NCBI GenBank assembly: GCA_019448385.1
Contig: JAGTXO010000075.1
Location: forward strand, 1-64,000
DNA length: 64,000 nt
Source of the DNA: Diacronema lutheri
Lineage: Eukaryota > Haptophyta > Pavlovophyceae > Pavlovales > Pavlovaceae
Direction: 5' to 3'
The notes under the pieces are model-generated. The model saw nothing but the letters and a program-made list of their open reading frames with translations, did not search any database and was not told the DNA's origin. Positions 1 to 10,290 of this stretch are shown one piece after another. A program made the position numbers and the translations under genes. Each line of letters starts with the position of its first letter. Within the stretch, counting starts at the first letter, position 1.

Positions 1-1456
1 ACGCACGGCGGCGAGTGGCTCTTCTTCACCAACTGTGGCGCGCCGCGCTACCACATCGTCGCGGTCGACATCGAAGCGGCGATCAGTAGGGCGCGCGAGA
101 CGGCGCCGGGGCCGCCGGCATATCGCGTTGTCGTCGCCGAATCGGAGCATACGCTCGGCGGCGGCGATTACGCGAAGGGCGGGCATCGGGTGGGCGACAA
201 GCTGCTGCTCAAGTACATGAACCACGTCAAGGACGAGCTCCATCAGCACGCCTCAACGGCTCCTTCGAGTGTGTCGTGCCGCTGCCCGAGCTCGGCGTCG
301 TGTCGGACGTGTGCTCGCGCGAGGAGGACAGCGAGGTCTATTTCCGTTTCGAGTCGTTCTTGACGCCGCCCGTAATTTACCGCTACTCGCCGCAGACGCG
401 CGAGCCGCCCGAGCCCGTCCTCGCCACCAAGATTGCCGGCCTCGACACGTCCGAGTTCATGATCGAGCAGCTCTTCGCCACCTCCAAGGACGGCACGCGC
501 GTACCCCTCTTCGTCGTGCGCGCGAAGGAGCTGCTCTTCGATGGCGAGAGCGGCGCGGCGCTCTTCGCGTACGGCGGCTTCAACGTCGTCAAGACGATCA
601 GCTTTTGACCCGCTCAACCTCACCCTCCTGCAGCTCCTCTCGCGCGACGCTGAGGCCTGCCCGTCGTTTTGGCGCGGCGCGACCGCCGGCGCGGCCGCGC
701 GGCGCGTGCGCGGCGTATGGGCGCTCGCCAACGTGCGCGGCGGCGGCGAGTACGGCAAGGACTGGCACCAGGCGGCGACCGGCCCGCGCAAGCAGAAACA
801 CGTTCGACGACTTTGCCGCGTGCGCCGAGCTCCTCGCCGAGCGCAAGTACACGAGCGCGCGCAAGCTCGCGATCCACGGCGCATCCAACGGCGGCCTGCT
901 CGTCGCGGCGGCGGCAAACCAGCGGCCCGAGCTCTTCGGTTGCGTGCTTTGCCAGGTGGGCCTGCTCGACATGCTTCGCTTCCACCGCTTCACCATCGGC
1001 CATTTTTGGTGCGCCGAATACGGCTCGCCCGACGATGCGGACGCGTTTGGCCACATCCGCGCGTACTCACCGTATCACAACGTGGCGCCCGGACGGCCGT
1101 ATCCGCCCATCATGCTCACCACCGCCGCCACGACGATCGCGTCGTTCCGCTTCACACTACAAGATGGCCGCACAGCTGCAGCACGTCTTCGGAAGTGACG
1201 TGCGCCATCTCAAGTGCGCGCGCGCGCGCGCGTCGCGCGCGCGCCCCGCGCCGCCACTGCTCACCGCCGCTCGCGCACCGCTCGGCCCCGCGGACGCCTC
1301 GCGGCGCGTGCGCCGCGCCGCAGCCCGATCCTCGTCCGCGTCGAGACAAAGGCTGGACATGGCTCTGGCACGGCAACGAGCAAGCGGCTCGAGGCTGCGG
1401 CCGACATGTACACATTTGTGCTCCGCTCTCTCGGCATCAAGCTCGACGAGAGGTGA
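1..1456 (+). pseudogene. Prolyl oligopeptidase (S9A), C-terminal part, frame-disrupted
   Basis: The sequence encodes the end of the beta-propeller and the whole alpha/beta-hydrolase domain of a prolyl oligopeptidase, a cytosolic serine peptidase that cuts short peptides after proline. Visible landmarks are YGGFN (near 570), ANVRGGGEYG (near 730-760), the nucleophile motif GASNGG (Ser codon 884-886), HDDRVVPLH carrying the catalytic Asp (near 1120-1150) and KAGHGSG with the catalytic His (1358-1360), ending LGIKLDER and TGA at 1454-1456. The 5' part lies outside the window. The reading frame changes near 247, 605 (in TTTT), 797 (in AAA), about 1130 and about 1165. These do not look like introns, because homology continues straight across most of them. 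Either the gene is decaying or the local assembly has indel errors. The neighbouring large element begins about 20 bp after the stop. Confidence 0.8.
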
Positions 1457-1475
1457 GAAGCGTGAGCGAGTGCCC

Positions 1476-2159
1476 CTATATAGGGCGCGGTCCGGGCTGG
1501 TCGGCCAGTGTAAGGCTGAGAGTACGACCCGGGTCGTACAATCAAGGGTTAAAAGCAGCCAATGAGCGCTCGAGGGGTCGGGGCGAGGCTTATGACGAGC
1601 CTAGGACCGAGAACCCTCCTGACCGCCGATTTGGAGTAGAATTCGGGGGTCGAGCGGGCGCGGCGGACGGAGGGCCCGAGCCGGGGCCGACGGCGGGTCC
1701 GACCCCGGAATGCGGGCGACCGGAAGGGCTTGGGTGATTTACGCCTAGTAGAATAGAATGGCGGATTCCGGGGGGGCTCGCAACTGGCATCGCGCAAGCT
1801 GAGGCCCCCTGACTGACCGGACCGCGCCGAGTGCGCGTGCACCCCGTGGAGGGCGCGGCCAGTCGGACACTCTTCGCGACTGAGCTCGCCGCGGCATACC
1901 GTGCGCTGCGCCGGCGCGCTACTTGCCGTTGGCCGAGCTGCGGGTGTTGCGCACCGCCGTGTTGCGCAGCCAGCGGCTGGATGCGCCGGTGGCCGGAACC
2001 TTGGCGCGCTTTGGCTAAGCGACCTCGGCCTGCACAGACTCGAACGCGTGCGTAAACTCGAGGCGTTGCAGGTGGCGAGCACGTGAGTTCGCGTAGGAGG
2101 TCTTGTACTCGGTGGCCTGACTGTCGACCGACGAGAGCTTGGGCGAGTTCGGCGGCACG
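1476..2159. other. Left end of element copy 1, no clear gene
   Basis: This 0.7-kb stretch starts with CTATATA, contains the 18-bp palindrome at 1522-1539 and a CCAAT-like word near 1558, and is otherwise GC-rich with arginine-rich open frames on both strands that do not look like a protein. It may hold the element's terminal signals. Copy 2 has the same sequence with a few single-base length differences. Confidence 0.4.
1522..1539. repeat. 18-bp perfect palindrome near element left end
   Basis: GTACGACCCGGGTCGTAC reads the same on both strands and lies about 45 bp inside the left boundary of the element. It is conserved at 48065-48082 in copy 2. It could form a hairpin or bind a dimeric protein. 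Confidence 0.85.
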
Positions 2160-3460
2160 TTGGCTCACTTGGGCTCGGTGCGCGGCTCTGCCGGCGCGGG
2201 CGCGGGCGCGGCGCGGGCGCGACGCTTCGGACTCGCTGCCCGGCTCTGCCTGTGCGGGCGCGATGCACTCGGACTCGATGCCCGGCTCTGCCTTCGTGGG
2301 CGCGGTCGCGGGCACGGGCGCGCCCTCGACCCCGTCGCGGTTGAAGACATCGAACTCGACGCACACGCCGTGGTCCTTGAAGTCGGTGGCCTCGCTGTCG
2401 TTCGCGTAAGCCTCGGGCGAACTCGCAACGAGCGACGACATCTCGGCGTGGAGCCAGCACATCTCATGCGCACCGCGTGTTCAGGTTCTCGAGCGCTCCG
2501 TTGAAAGAGTCACTCTCACCGAGGCGCTCGCTGCACCACACCAGATAGCCATCGAGCTTGTGAGCGTGCTCGTGCGCCCGTGCGAGGTCCTTGGAGAGCG
2601 CGTCGGCGCGCGCGCACATGCCGTCGCATGACTTGGCCGGTGTCATGCTGTGCTTCCAAGGCCTGGTGCTCGGCGTTGAGCGTGTCGTGATCCTCGCGAA
2701 CGAGCTGCAACCAGCTGCAGCAGCCGCGCGACGCCGCTGTCGCCGACGATGCGCTGGAGCATGTGGCCCATGAGGTGTGCGCGGCACGTGGCGAGCGCCA
2801 CATTTTTGCGCAGCAGCGCGAGGATCCGGGCGCCGCGGACGAGCCGGCCCATGCACTTGAGCGCGTAGATTCGGCCGCACATGCACGCGCCGACGACCGA
2901 GTCGGCGGGCCCGCCGTCGAGCCAAAAGTTGGCCTCGGCCGCATCGCGGCGGCGGGCGACGCGCTGAAGGATGCGCACGCGGTAGTGCCGGTCGACGAGC
3001 AGCTCGTCGCCGAAGATCTCGTCGGGCAGCAGCTCGGAGACGTTCTGGGGGTACATGCTGTGCGAGCGTGCACGCGACGAGATCTCGTCGGGCGTGCCGT
3101 CCGTTCGTTCAGAGCAGAGCGCGTCGGACCGGCAGACAGACGATGCAGCGCGCGAAGGCACCTGCGGCGCGCGGCGTGGCCTCGCGTGCCGTCACGAAGC
3201 CGCCTGCGCGCACTGCGGAGGCGGCGAGCGCGACGAGGGCGGGCGCGGACGAGGTGCTGAGCGGCGTCACGTACGCGCCCTCGCTCGCCGAGCTCGACGC
3301 CGCGGCGCTGACGATGCGCGCGGCGTACCACACCGACCCGCCCCTGAGACGATGCGCGGCGCCCGCGGAGGACTGGTCCGTTGGCGCGCAAACCGTGGGC
3401 GAAAGGGCGCGAAGCCAACGGCCGTCCGCGCACGTTCAAACGCGCGCATACGGGTGGCAT
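2160..3460 (-). pseudogene. Decayed coiled-coil protein gene in element (copy 1)
   Basis: The minus strand encodes protein-like segments that run through several frames. A plausible start is ATG at 3460 (MPPVCARL). The best segment, around 2700-3060, includes LLPDEIFGDELL, HYRVRILQRVARR and CGRIYALKCMGRLVRGARIL. It is followed by a heptad-like coiled coil (LNAEHQALEAQHD; ADALSKDLARAHEHAHKL) around 2470-2700 and then an acidic, Pro/Ala/Glu-rich tail. I do not recognise the family. At least three frame changes separate these segments, one beside a local duplication of CTGCAGCTGGTTGCAG type. Copy 2 shares most of them but lacks one, so copy 1 has decayed slightly further. The start is only 16 bp from the inverted-repeat element, which may have cut off an upstream promoter or exon. 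Confidence 0.45.
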
Positions 3461-3475
3461 CCTCCCACCTTCGGC

Positions 3476-3788
3476 GCCGCTTTCTAAAAGGGTGTAGGGT
3501 GTAGGGTGTAGGATGCAAAACAAGCCCTCCCCACATTTGGGCCCGACGTCATTCCTTCTTCGAAGCCGTGACGTTACTCACATACGAGTACCTTTACTTA
3601 GTGTAGGATGTATCTATTCTCTAGGTATTTGCATAGTGTAGGGTGTAGGATAAGTACGGTTATGAAAGTCCCATAGGGGGGAGAAGGAATGACGCTGTGA
3701 CGAAAGAAGGAATGACGTCGGGCCCAAATGTGGGGAGGGCTTGTTTTGCATCCTACACCCTACACCCTACACCCTTTTAGAAAGCGGC
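3476..3788. mobile_element. MITE-like terminal-inverted-repeat element, first of pair
   Basis: The core spans 3486-3778 and is flanked by about 85-bp near-perfect terminal inverted repeats. Each end carries three head-to-tail copies of GGGTGTA next to an AAAA/TTTT boundary, then GCAAAACAAGCCCTCCCCAC and GGGCCCGACGTCATTCC. The flanks (GCCGCTTTCT / AGAAAGCGGC) are also inverted. The interior is short, AT-richer than the surroundings and has no gene. Further TGTAGG words occur inside. I see no clear target-site duplication, because the flanks belong to a larger palindrome. Confidence 0.8.
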
Positions 3789-4027
3789 GGCGCCTCGGAG
3801 CATGGCGGCTCGACAGCATGGCGCCTCGACAGCATGGCGTCGTCCAGCGTGGCGTCCAGGATGGCGACTGCGCCCGGGCCGTGACGCCGCGACGTCGTTC
3901 GGCTGCGTCACGGAGGAGCGCCATCCGTGCGCCACGGAGGAGCGGCAGGACCACGACGCGGCGTGACGCTGGACGACGCCATGCTGTATAGGCGCCATGC
4001 TGTCGAGCCGCCATGCTCTGAGGCGCC

Positions 4028-4339
4028 GCCGCTTTTCAAAAGGGTGTAGGGTGTAGGGTGTAGGATGCAAAACAAGCCCTCCCCACATCTGGGCCCGACG
4101 TCATTCCTTCTTTCGTCACAGCGTCATTCCTTCACTCCCTGTAGGACTTTCGTAACCGTACTTATCCTACACCCTACACTATGCAAATACTTAGAGAATA
4201 GATACATCCTACACTAAGTAAAAGTACTCGTATGTGAGTAACGTCACGGCTTCGAAGAAGGAATGACGTCGGGCCCAAATGTGGGGAGGGCTTGTTTTGC
4301 ATCCTACACCCTACACCCTACACCCTTTTAGAAAGCGGC
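4028..4339. mobile_element. MITE-like terminal-inverted-repeat element, second of pair (inverted)
   Basis: The core at 4038-4329 is the same element as at 3486-3778 in the opposite orientation: its interior reads as the reverse complement of the first copy, with a few substitutions. Termini carry the same GGGTGTA triplets. Confidence 0.8.
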
Positions 4340-4439
4340 GGCGCCTCAGAGCATGGCGCCCGCCCGCTCGAGCCGGACCTCCGCGCAGCCGGACTCGCCC
4401 CGCCCCGGGCTGCTCTGGCTGGGCGACGTCGTGCGCGCC

Positions 4440-4738
4440 TCAGAACGCCGCGCTCGCCACGCGCACGTAGCCCTCGTCCGGGTCCGGCTCGGGCGCCGCG
4501 TCGCGCACCGAGCGCGACGCGGCCTCGACGCCCGGCGTTTCGGCACGCGAGGCGACGGATGCCTCGTCCGGCCGGCCCCACGGCAGCTGCAGCTCGAGCT
4601 GGCGCTGGATGATGCGCGGCGTCGCCACGCGCCCGTGCTGCACCTCGCGACGTCGCGCGCGCACGTAGAGCACGATCGCCACCGAGCCGCTGAGGCCCAT
4701 CATCGCGCCGAGCAGCACCGAGATTGTGGTCTCATTGT
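4440..4738 (-). pseudogene. Exon-like fragment of a single-pass membrane protein (copy 1)
   Basis: The minus strand reads from an acceptor-like site (CCCAAGCAG just above 4738) into NETTISVLLGAMMGLSG, a hydrophobic segment SVLLGAMMGLSGSVAIVLYV, a basic stop-transfer RARRR, and then a hydrophilic tail ending EPDPDEGYVRVASAAF and a stop at 4440. A type I topology with a ~75-residue cytosolic tail fits. The upstream sequence is pyrimidine-rich, as before a 3' splice site, and I find no convincing first exon, so this looks like a captured last exon of a host gene. Reading on upstream gives a longer open frame overlapping the helicase start, which I trust less. Function unknown. Confidence 0.45.
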
Positions 4739-4914
4739 CTGCTTGGGCGCGAACGGAAAACGCGCGAAGGGTGGCGACGAAGATCGTTGGGTTGGGTTGG
4801 GCCACCGGCTCCCGAGGATTGCTTGTGGCGCTCGACTGACCGTTGGCCCAGCTTTTTTTTTTCTCGAACCTACTGTGGAGCCGCCTGCAGCGTGATCTCC
4901 CGCGCACAACGACC

Positions 4915-7380
4915 ATGGCCGCCATCGACCTGCGCGCCTTCGACGCGGCGCTCGTCAACTGCGAGATCGTGAGCACGCGGCCGGTCAAGCCGAGCGAGCA
5001 GGCGCGCACGGTCGACAAGCTGAGCTACGGGCCGTCGCGCCGCGCGCTCGCCTTCGTCTCGCCGCCCTGCGTCGTCGACTGGCCCGAGCTCACGGGCGAC
5101 GGCAACTTTGGCACCATGTACGGGCCGACGGACGTCGACAAGGCGGCGTACACGGCCGGCGTGACCGACAAGGAGCTGCCGATTGAAGGCGCGCCGCTCG
5201 CGCAGATGGACGCCTACTTTGGCGCCCTGCGCGCCATCGACGATCAGCGCGTCGAGACGGTGCACGCGCGCCAGAAGGAGCTGCTCAACACGCGCGGCCT
5301 CTCGAAGGAGGAGGTGCGCGGCAAGCTCTCGCCCGCCGTCAAGCCCAAGTACGAGGACGACACGCTCGCGCACACGCGGCTGAACATGTCGACGCGCACG
5401 TTCACGTGGGCGGGCTCCGAGCGCGTCGTGCCGCTCGTCGACGCGCGGCGCGAACCGGTCGACGAGATCCGGCACGAGGACGTCTGCGCCATCGCCACGC
5501 AGCTCGACCGCGTCTACACGGGGCTCACGGGCTCGATGTTTGGCACCAAGTGGAACGTGTGCGGGGTCATGCTCCTGAAGCGCGCCGAGCAGCGGCCGCA
5601 GCCCGGCTCGGACGCCTTCGCCTCGTACGGCGTGCCCGCCTGGGCCGACACGTTCGACTCCACGGGGCTGTACGTGCCCGACGAGCGCGAGCGCGCGGCG
5701 GCGCTCGCGGCGGTGGCCGGTCTGCGCACGGCGCGCGCGCCGGCCGGGCCGGGCGGGCGCGAGCTCGCGCGCGCGCAGGGCTACCATCGCGCCGAGCGGG
5801 CTGCGAGCGCGGCGGCGGCGCGCGCGGCGATGGCCGAGGGCGGCCAGCAGTGCGCGCTCCACGGCGCGGTCGTCAAATCGGCGCTGCGCGGCGTGGGCAA
5901 CCGGCTGCATCTTTGCGACGCGCCGGGCGGAACGGGCAAGACGTTCGTCGAGCGCGCCATTATCGCCGCCGTGCGCGCGGATGGGCACGCGGTCGTCGTG
6001 GGCGCGTCCTCGGGCGTCGCCGCCACGCTGCTGCCCGACGGCCGCACCTTCCACTTGACCTTCAAGGTGCCCGGCGGTGCCGACTCCGACGGGCAAGCCG
6101 TTCAATGGCGTGCCGCGCTCCGAGCGCGGGCGCTCCCTGGCCGCCGCGGCGGCTGGTCGTGTGGGACGAGGCGCCGATGCAGACGCGGTGCCACCTCGAC
6201 TCGCCTGATCGGTGTTTGCGCGACGTGACGGGCGTCGACGAGCGCTTCGGCGGCGAGACGCTGCTGCTCGCCGGCGACTTTCGCCAGTGCTTGCCGGTGG
6301 TGCGGCGCGGCTCGCGCGCGCAGATCGTGCGCTCCTGCCTCAAGTACTCGGCGCCGTGGCAGCACGATCGGCAGCACGCCTTGGTCGAGAACGTTCGCGC
6401 CTCGAGCGCGGCGCGCGACACGGGCGACGCGCTCGGCGCGGGCGAGTGGGCGGAGCTGCTGCGCAGCCCCGGCGACGGCGCCGTTCCCGCGGCGGTGCCG
6501 GCGGCCGGGGCCATGCCCGGCGCATTCCCGCTCGATCCCGTGCAGCTGCCCGAGGCCGTCGGCGGCGTCCCCATCCGCGTGGGCTCGGCCTACCCGACGG
6601 AGCTCGTGACGACTTTGTCCACGGCGCGACGTGTTGGACCGACGACGGCTCGCTGTGCGACCGCGCGGTGCTCTGCGCCAAGCAGACGGACGTGGCGCGG
6701 ATCAACTGGCTGGCGATCGGCCGCTTCCCGGGCGCGGCGGCGAGGTGCGCGTCGGCGGACGAGCTGGCGCGACGACGGGGCGGGCAAGCAGATTGCGCTG
6801 GCGTCGGTCGAATTCCTCGACTCGCTCGAGCACGCGCAGATGCCGCACCGCGTCCTCGACCTGAAGCCCGGGATGGTGGTGATGCTGCCGCGCAACCTCT
6901 CGCCCGGCGAGGGGCTGTGCGGCGGCACGCGGCTGATCGTGCGCGGCATGCGCGCCGGCGGCCGGCTGCTCGAGTGCGCACGCCCCGGCGCGGCCGCCGG
7001 GCGCGACAGCACCGTGCTCGTCGCGCGTGTCGACCACCACTCGCCCGACGACGGCACGTTCGCGCTTGTGCGGATGCGCCGCCAGTTCCCCGGTGCGGCC
7101 GGCGTAACGAGGCGCAGGGGCAAGCGCTCGGGTGCGCGGGCGTGTGGCTCGCCGAGCCGTGCTTCACGCACGGCCAGCTCCACGTGGCCGCTTCGCGCGT
7201 CGGGCACACGTCGCGCGTCCGCTTTGCGCTCGGCCCGGACCTCGTGACGCGCAGCGTCGTCTTCAAAGAGGTGCTCCGCGCGGTCAGCGGTGGCGAGGCG
7301 GCGGCGGCGGCGCTCGCCGCGGCCGCCGTCGCCGCCGCGCGCGAATGCGCGGCGGCGGCGCGCGGTGGCGGCGGGCGCGG
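4915..7380 (+). pseudogene. PIF1/Helitron-type helicase with N-terminal possible ssDNA-binding region (copy 1), decayed
   Basis: The start is ATG at 4915 in a strong eukaryotic context (ACCATGGCC). The first ~230 residues (AFDAALVNCEIVSTRPVKP through GTKWNVCGVMLLKR) recall viral/algal single-stranded DNA-binding proteins; that link is tentative. The helicase follows: Walker A GGTGKTF (about 5930-5947), ASSGVAATLL, Walker B VVWDEAPM (near 6160), GDFRQCLPVV (near 6280), LKPGMVVMLPRNL with GLCGGTRLI (near 6870-6940), and AEPCFTHGQLHVAASRVG (near 7150-7200). These are the hallmarks of Helitron helicases (PIF1 family, 5'-3' unwinding). The frame changes at least five times and one motif block seems shortened. 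The same state is seen in copy 2, so decay predates duplication. No HUH Rep domain is attached. The tail after about 7300 is low-complexity Ala/Gly/Arg. Confidence 0.8.
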
Positions 7381-8424
7381 ACGGCGCGCGCGGCGCCGGC
7401 GGCGGGCGGCGCGCTGGCGGCGGGCGCGCCGCCGGCGCGCGGTGCTGGCCAGCACCCGCCGGCGCGACGCCCGCCGCGCCGCTCGCGCCGACGCGCAGCC
7501 GTCGGGTGCTCGCCAGCACCGCGCGCCGCGCGACCGGCCCGCGTACCTGCGCGCCCTTCTAGGGCGCGCAGGGCGGCGCCAATGCGGCCGGCGCGCAGGG
7601 GCCTCACGCTGGCGCGCTGCCCGCCGCCGCGTGGGTCGCCGCTGCGCGCGTGCCGTCGGCGCTGCCGCCGCCCGGCGTCGCGCTCGCGCCGCAGCCGCAG
7701 CCGCCGCCGCCGCCGTCGCCGCCGCCTGCCGCCTGCCGGCAAGCTGGGCAAGTGCGCAGCGGCGGCGACGGCGGTGCGCGACCCGGCGAGCAGGCGGCGC
7801 GCCGCCGAGCCGGGGGCGGGCTCCGTGGGCGACGAGGCTCGCCCGCCACTCGCACTACTCGCGCGCCAAGTGCGCACAACGCGCCCCCCCCCCCCCCCAC
7901 CCCACCCCCCGATGAATTTAATGCTCATACCATGGCGTCGCGCCACGGCAGTACGCCCGTGGCCCCGGCGGCCAGCCTCGCGCCGCTACGCCGTGTCGTC
8001 GCGGCCGGCGCACACAGCGAACTGTGTTTCCGCGGCACATGCCCGGCTGCTCGCGCGCTGCAAGCTTGCCGAACTGCTCGCGCTGGAATGGCGCGTTGCG
8101 GGCGTGCCCGCGCACCGCGCGTGTGCCATGCGCGTTCCGGGAGCGCCGCGCCGCGCGCCAAAGCGGCGCGCGGCGGACGTGCGGCCTCGGGCCGAAGAGG
8201 GGCCGGCGCGACCGGCCGCGAGGCGGGCGCAGACGCTCGGCGTGCCGGTCGATGCGTCGTCCAAATCCGCGTCGGGCGGATGCGCGCCTGGGCCGGCGCT
8301 GCGTGCAGTCGGCGGGGCCCGGCCACGCGCTCGGGCGTAACGTTCGCGCCTGTTCGGCCGAGGCGCACTCGCCGTCCCCTCGCGCCGGCAACGTGCGTGC
8401 GGGCCAGCACGCAGGCAGCGTACG
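7381..8424. other. Helicase-USP interval, low complexity, C-tract
   Basis: About 1 kb of very GC-rich sequence with arginine/alanine-rich open frames on all strands and no recognisable protein. A C15 run at 7884-7898 is C21 in copy 2 (54429-54449). It is followed by ATGAATTTAATGCTCATACC and CACGGCAG, so the run may be the polypyrimidine tract of an intron in the 5' part of the downstream USP gene. Confidence 0.4.
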
Positions 8425-10238
8425 ATGCCACGGCAGCGGCGAGCGCGTCCCCGCCGGTGTGCCGCTCGGCGCCCCGTCACGCGCAACGTGCGCGCCGCCC
8501 GCTGCATGCGCACGCATACGCGCGCTGGCAGCGTGCGCAAAATTGCCCGGGCAAGATCGTCCCGCGCTCGCGCCGCCGACGCATCATTCCATGTGTCCGT
8601 TTCGGCATCTGCCACCATCCACCAGCCCTCGAAAGCCGGCTTGCGCGTGGGCGCCCGTCCGGTGCGAGAAGCGGCTCGCGTCCTCGCGCGGGGCGCCTCC
8701 GCGCCAGGCGCCCGGCGCGCGCTCGTCTTGCCGCGCCACCACGCTGATCTGCGCCCAACCCTCGCTCGCCAATTCCCCCGTCGTCCCTGCTGCGCAGCCC
8801 GCAACAGCGCGCGCATGGCGCGTGCACGGCGCGGCGCCTTGAGCAAGTTTTACGTCGTCGGTCGGCAGCCTGTGGAAGACGCGTTTGACGGCCCGATGTG
8901 GCCGGTGAGAGTGCCCGGCGTGCCGCGTGGTGAGCGCCTGCACGGCTTGCCGGGCTCGGCGCGCGCCCAGCCAGCCTCCCTCCATCCCGCCGCAAACCGT
9001 GCGTGCGCACCCCGCACACCCGGCGCTGCGCGGCGCGGCGCAGGCGCGAAAAACGAGGGCAGCGCGTGCTACACGACCGTCCTTATGCAATCGCTCTTCG
9101 CCCTGAACATGCTCCGTGCGATGCTTCGCTCCGCTTCGCGCCGTGCCAACAGCGTCGAGAGGGCGCGTTTTCGGGACTTTGGCACGCTGATCGAGGACAC
9201 CAGGGCGCCGACACGGCTGTGTCTTGTGTCCGTCATCGACGTCATCTCGGGCCGTGGCGCGCGAAGGACGCCGCAGGATGCCGCTGAGTTCTTCCGGTTG
9301 CTGCTCGGCCGAGTGCCCGGGCTCGCTGCGGCCTTTGAAGCCGACACACGCGTCGGGCCAGTGCTCGAGCAGATCGCCGTGCCTTCAGAGGCCGGCGAGG
9401 GCATCGCCGTACTCGTCAGCGTCGGCGGCGATGCGGCGCGCGCGCTTGCACACGCTCTGGGGGGCGCCGCTGGGCCGCCGCGGGATCGCCACACGAACGC
9501 GGGCCACTCGGGCGTGCTCACGTCAGCCAGCATTGCTGTCGAGGCGCCGCGCACGACGCGCGGCAATGGCTCGCAGTGCAAGAACAACCGCGCGCTCGTG
9601 TGCGCGCCGCGGCTGCTGCTCGGCGGGCGCGACCACCTCCCCGTCGCCGGCGTGGTGCACGTGGGCGAGGGGCCGATGAGCGGGCACCTTGTCGCCATCG
9701 TGCTCCGCAACGAGGCTTGGTTTCCGTGCGACGACTACAACGTGCGGCGGCGCGCACGGTCGCTCGGTGCCGCGACCGGCGGTCGAGCGCAGCCGCGACC
9801 GCCCCGTCCTCCCGCGCGGCACGCGCGCGTGGCCTGAAAGCTCGCGCGCGCGCCTGCCGCACGCACGCGCGTTGCCCGCGCAGATCTACAACGTGCCTGA
9901 GTCCGACGCGCTGGCGTGGGCAAGTGGTGCGAGCATGCTCGTTCACAGCCGGCTCGACGTGGAGCCGTTGGACCCGGCGCTGGGCTCAGCGTCACCGCCG
10001 TCGGCCGCATCGCCTGCGTGGCCGAGCTCGGAGCCCGACGCGCCGACCTTGCCGGCAGCCTGGCCGCGGGTGCGGCAGATGGCAGCGGTGCCAACAGATG
10101 CGACGATCGGCATCGCGGAGACGGCTGCAGACATCTCTACGGCGGCGATCGGCCCAGCTGCGTGCGAGGCCCGCCAAGTTGTCTCCGTGACGCGCGCATT
10201 GCCAACAGCGGTGAGTGCGTCCTCGTCTCCGGCGGCCG

Positions 10239-10290
<52 letters not shown>

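Larger units (their letters stand above)
3460..4352. repeat. Nested 0.9-kb palindrome (copy 1)
   Basis: Two oppositely oriented inverted-repeat elements flank a 259-bp spacer (3779-4037). The spacer is itself an imperfect inverted repeat with arms of about 75 bp containing AGCATGGCGGCTCGACAGC and its complement. The whole can fold at several levels: short hairpins within each element, a spacer hairpin and one long cruciform centred near 3908. Confidence 0.85.

Noticed and set aside
1484-1560. Possible tRNA, snRNA or SRP RNA gene at the element tip
   Set aside because: GC-rich sequence and a palindrome suggested structure, but no cloverleaf, Sm site or box motifs could be fitted.
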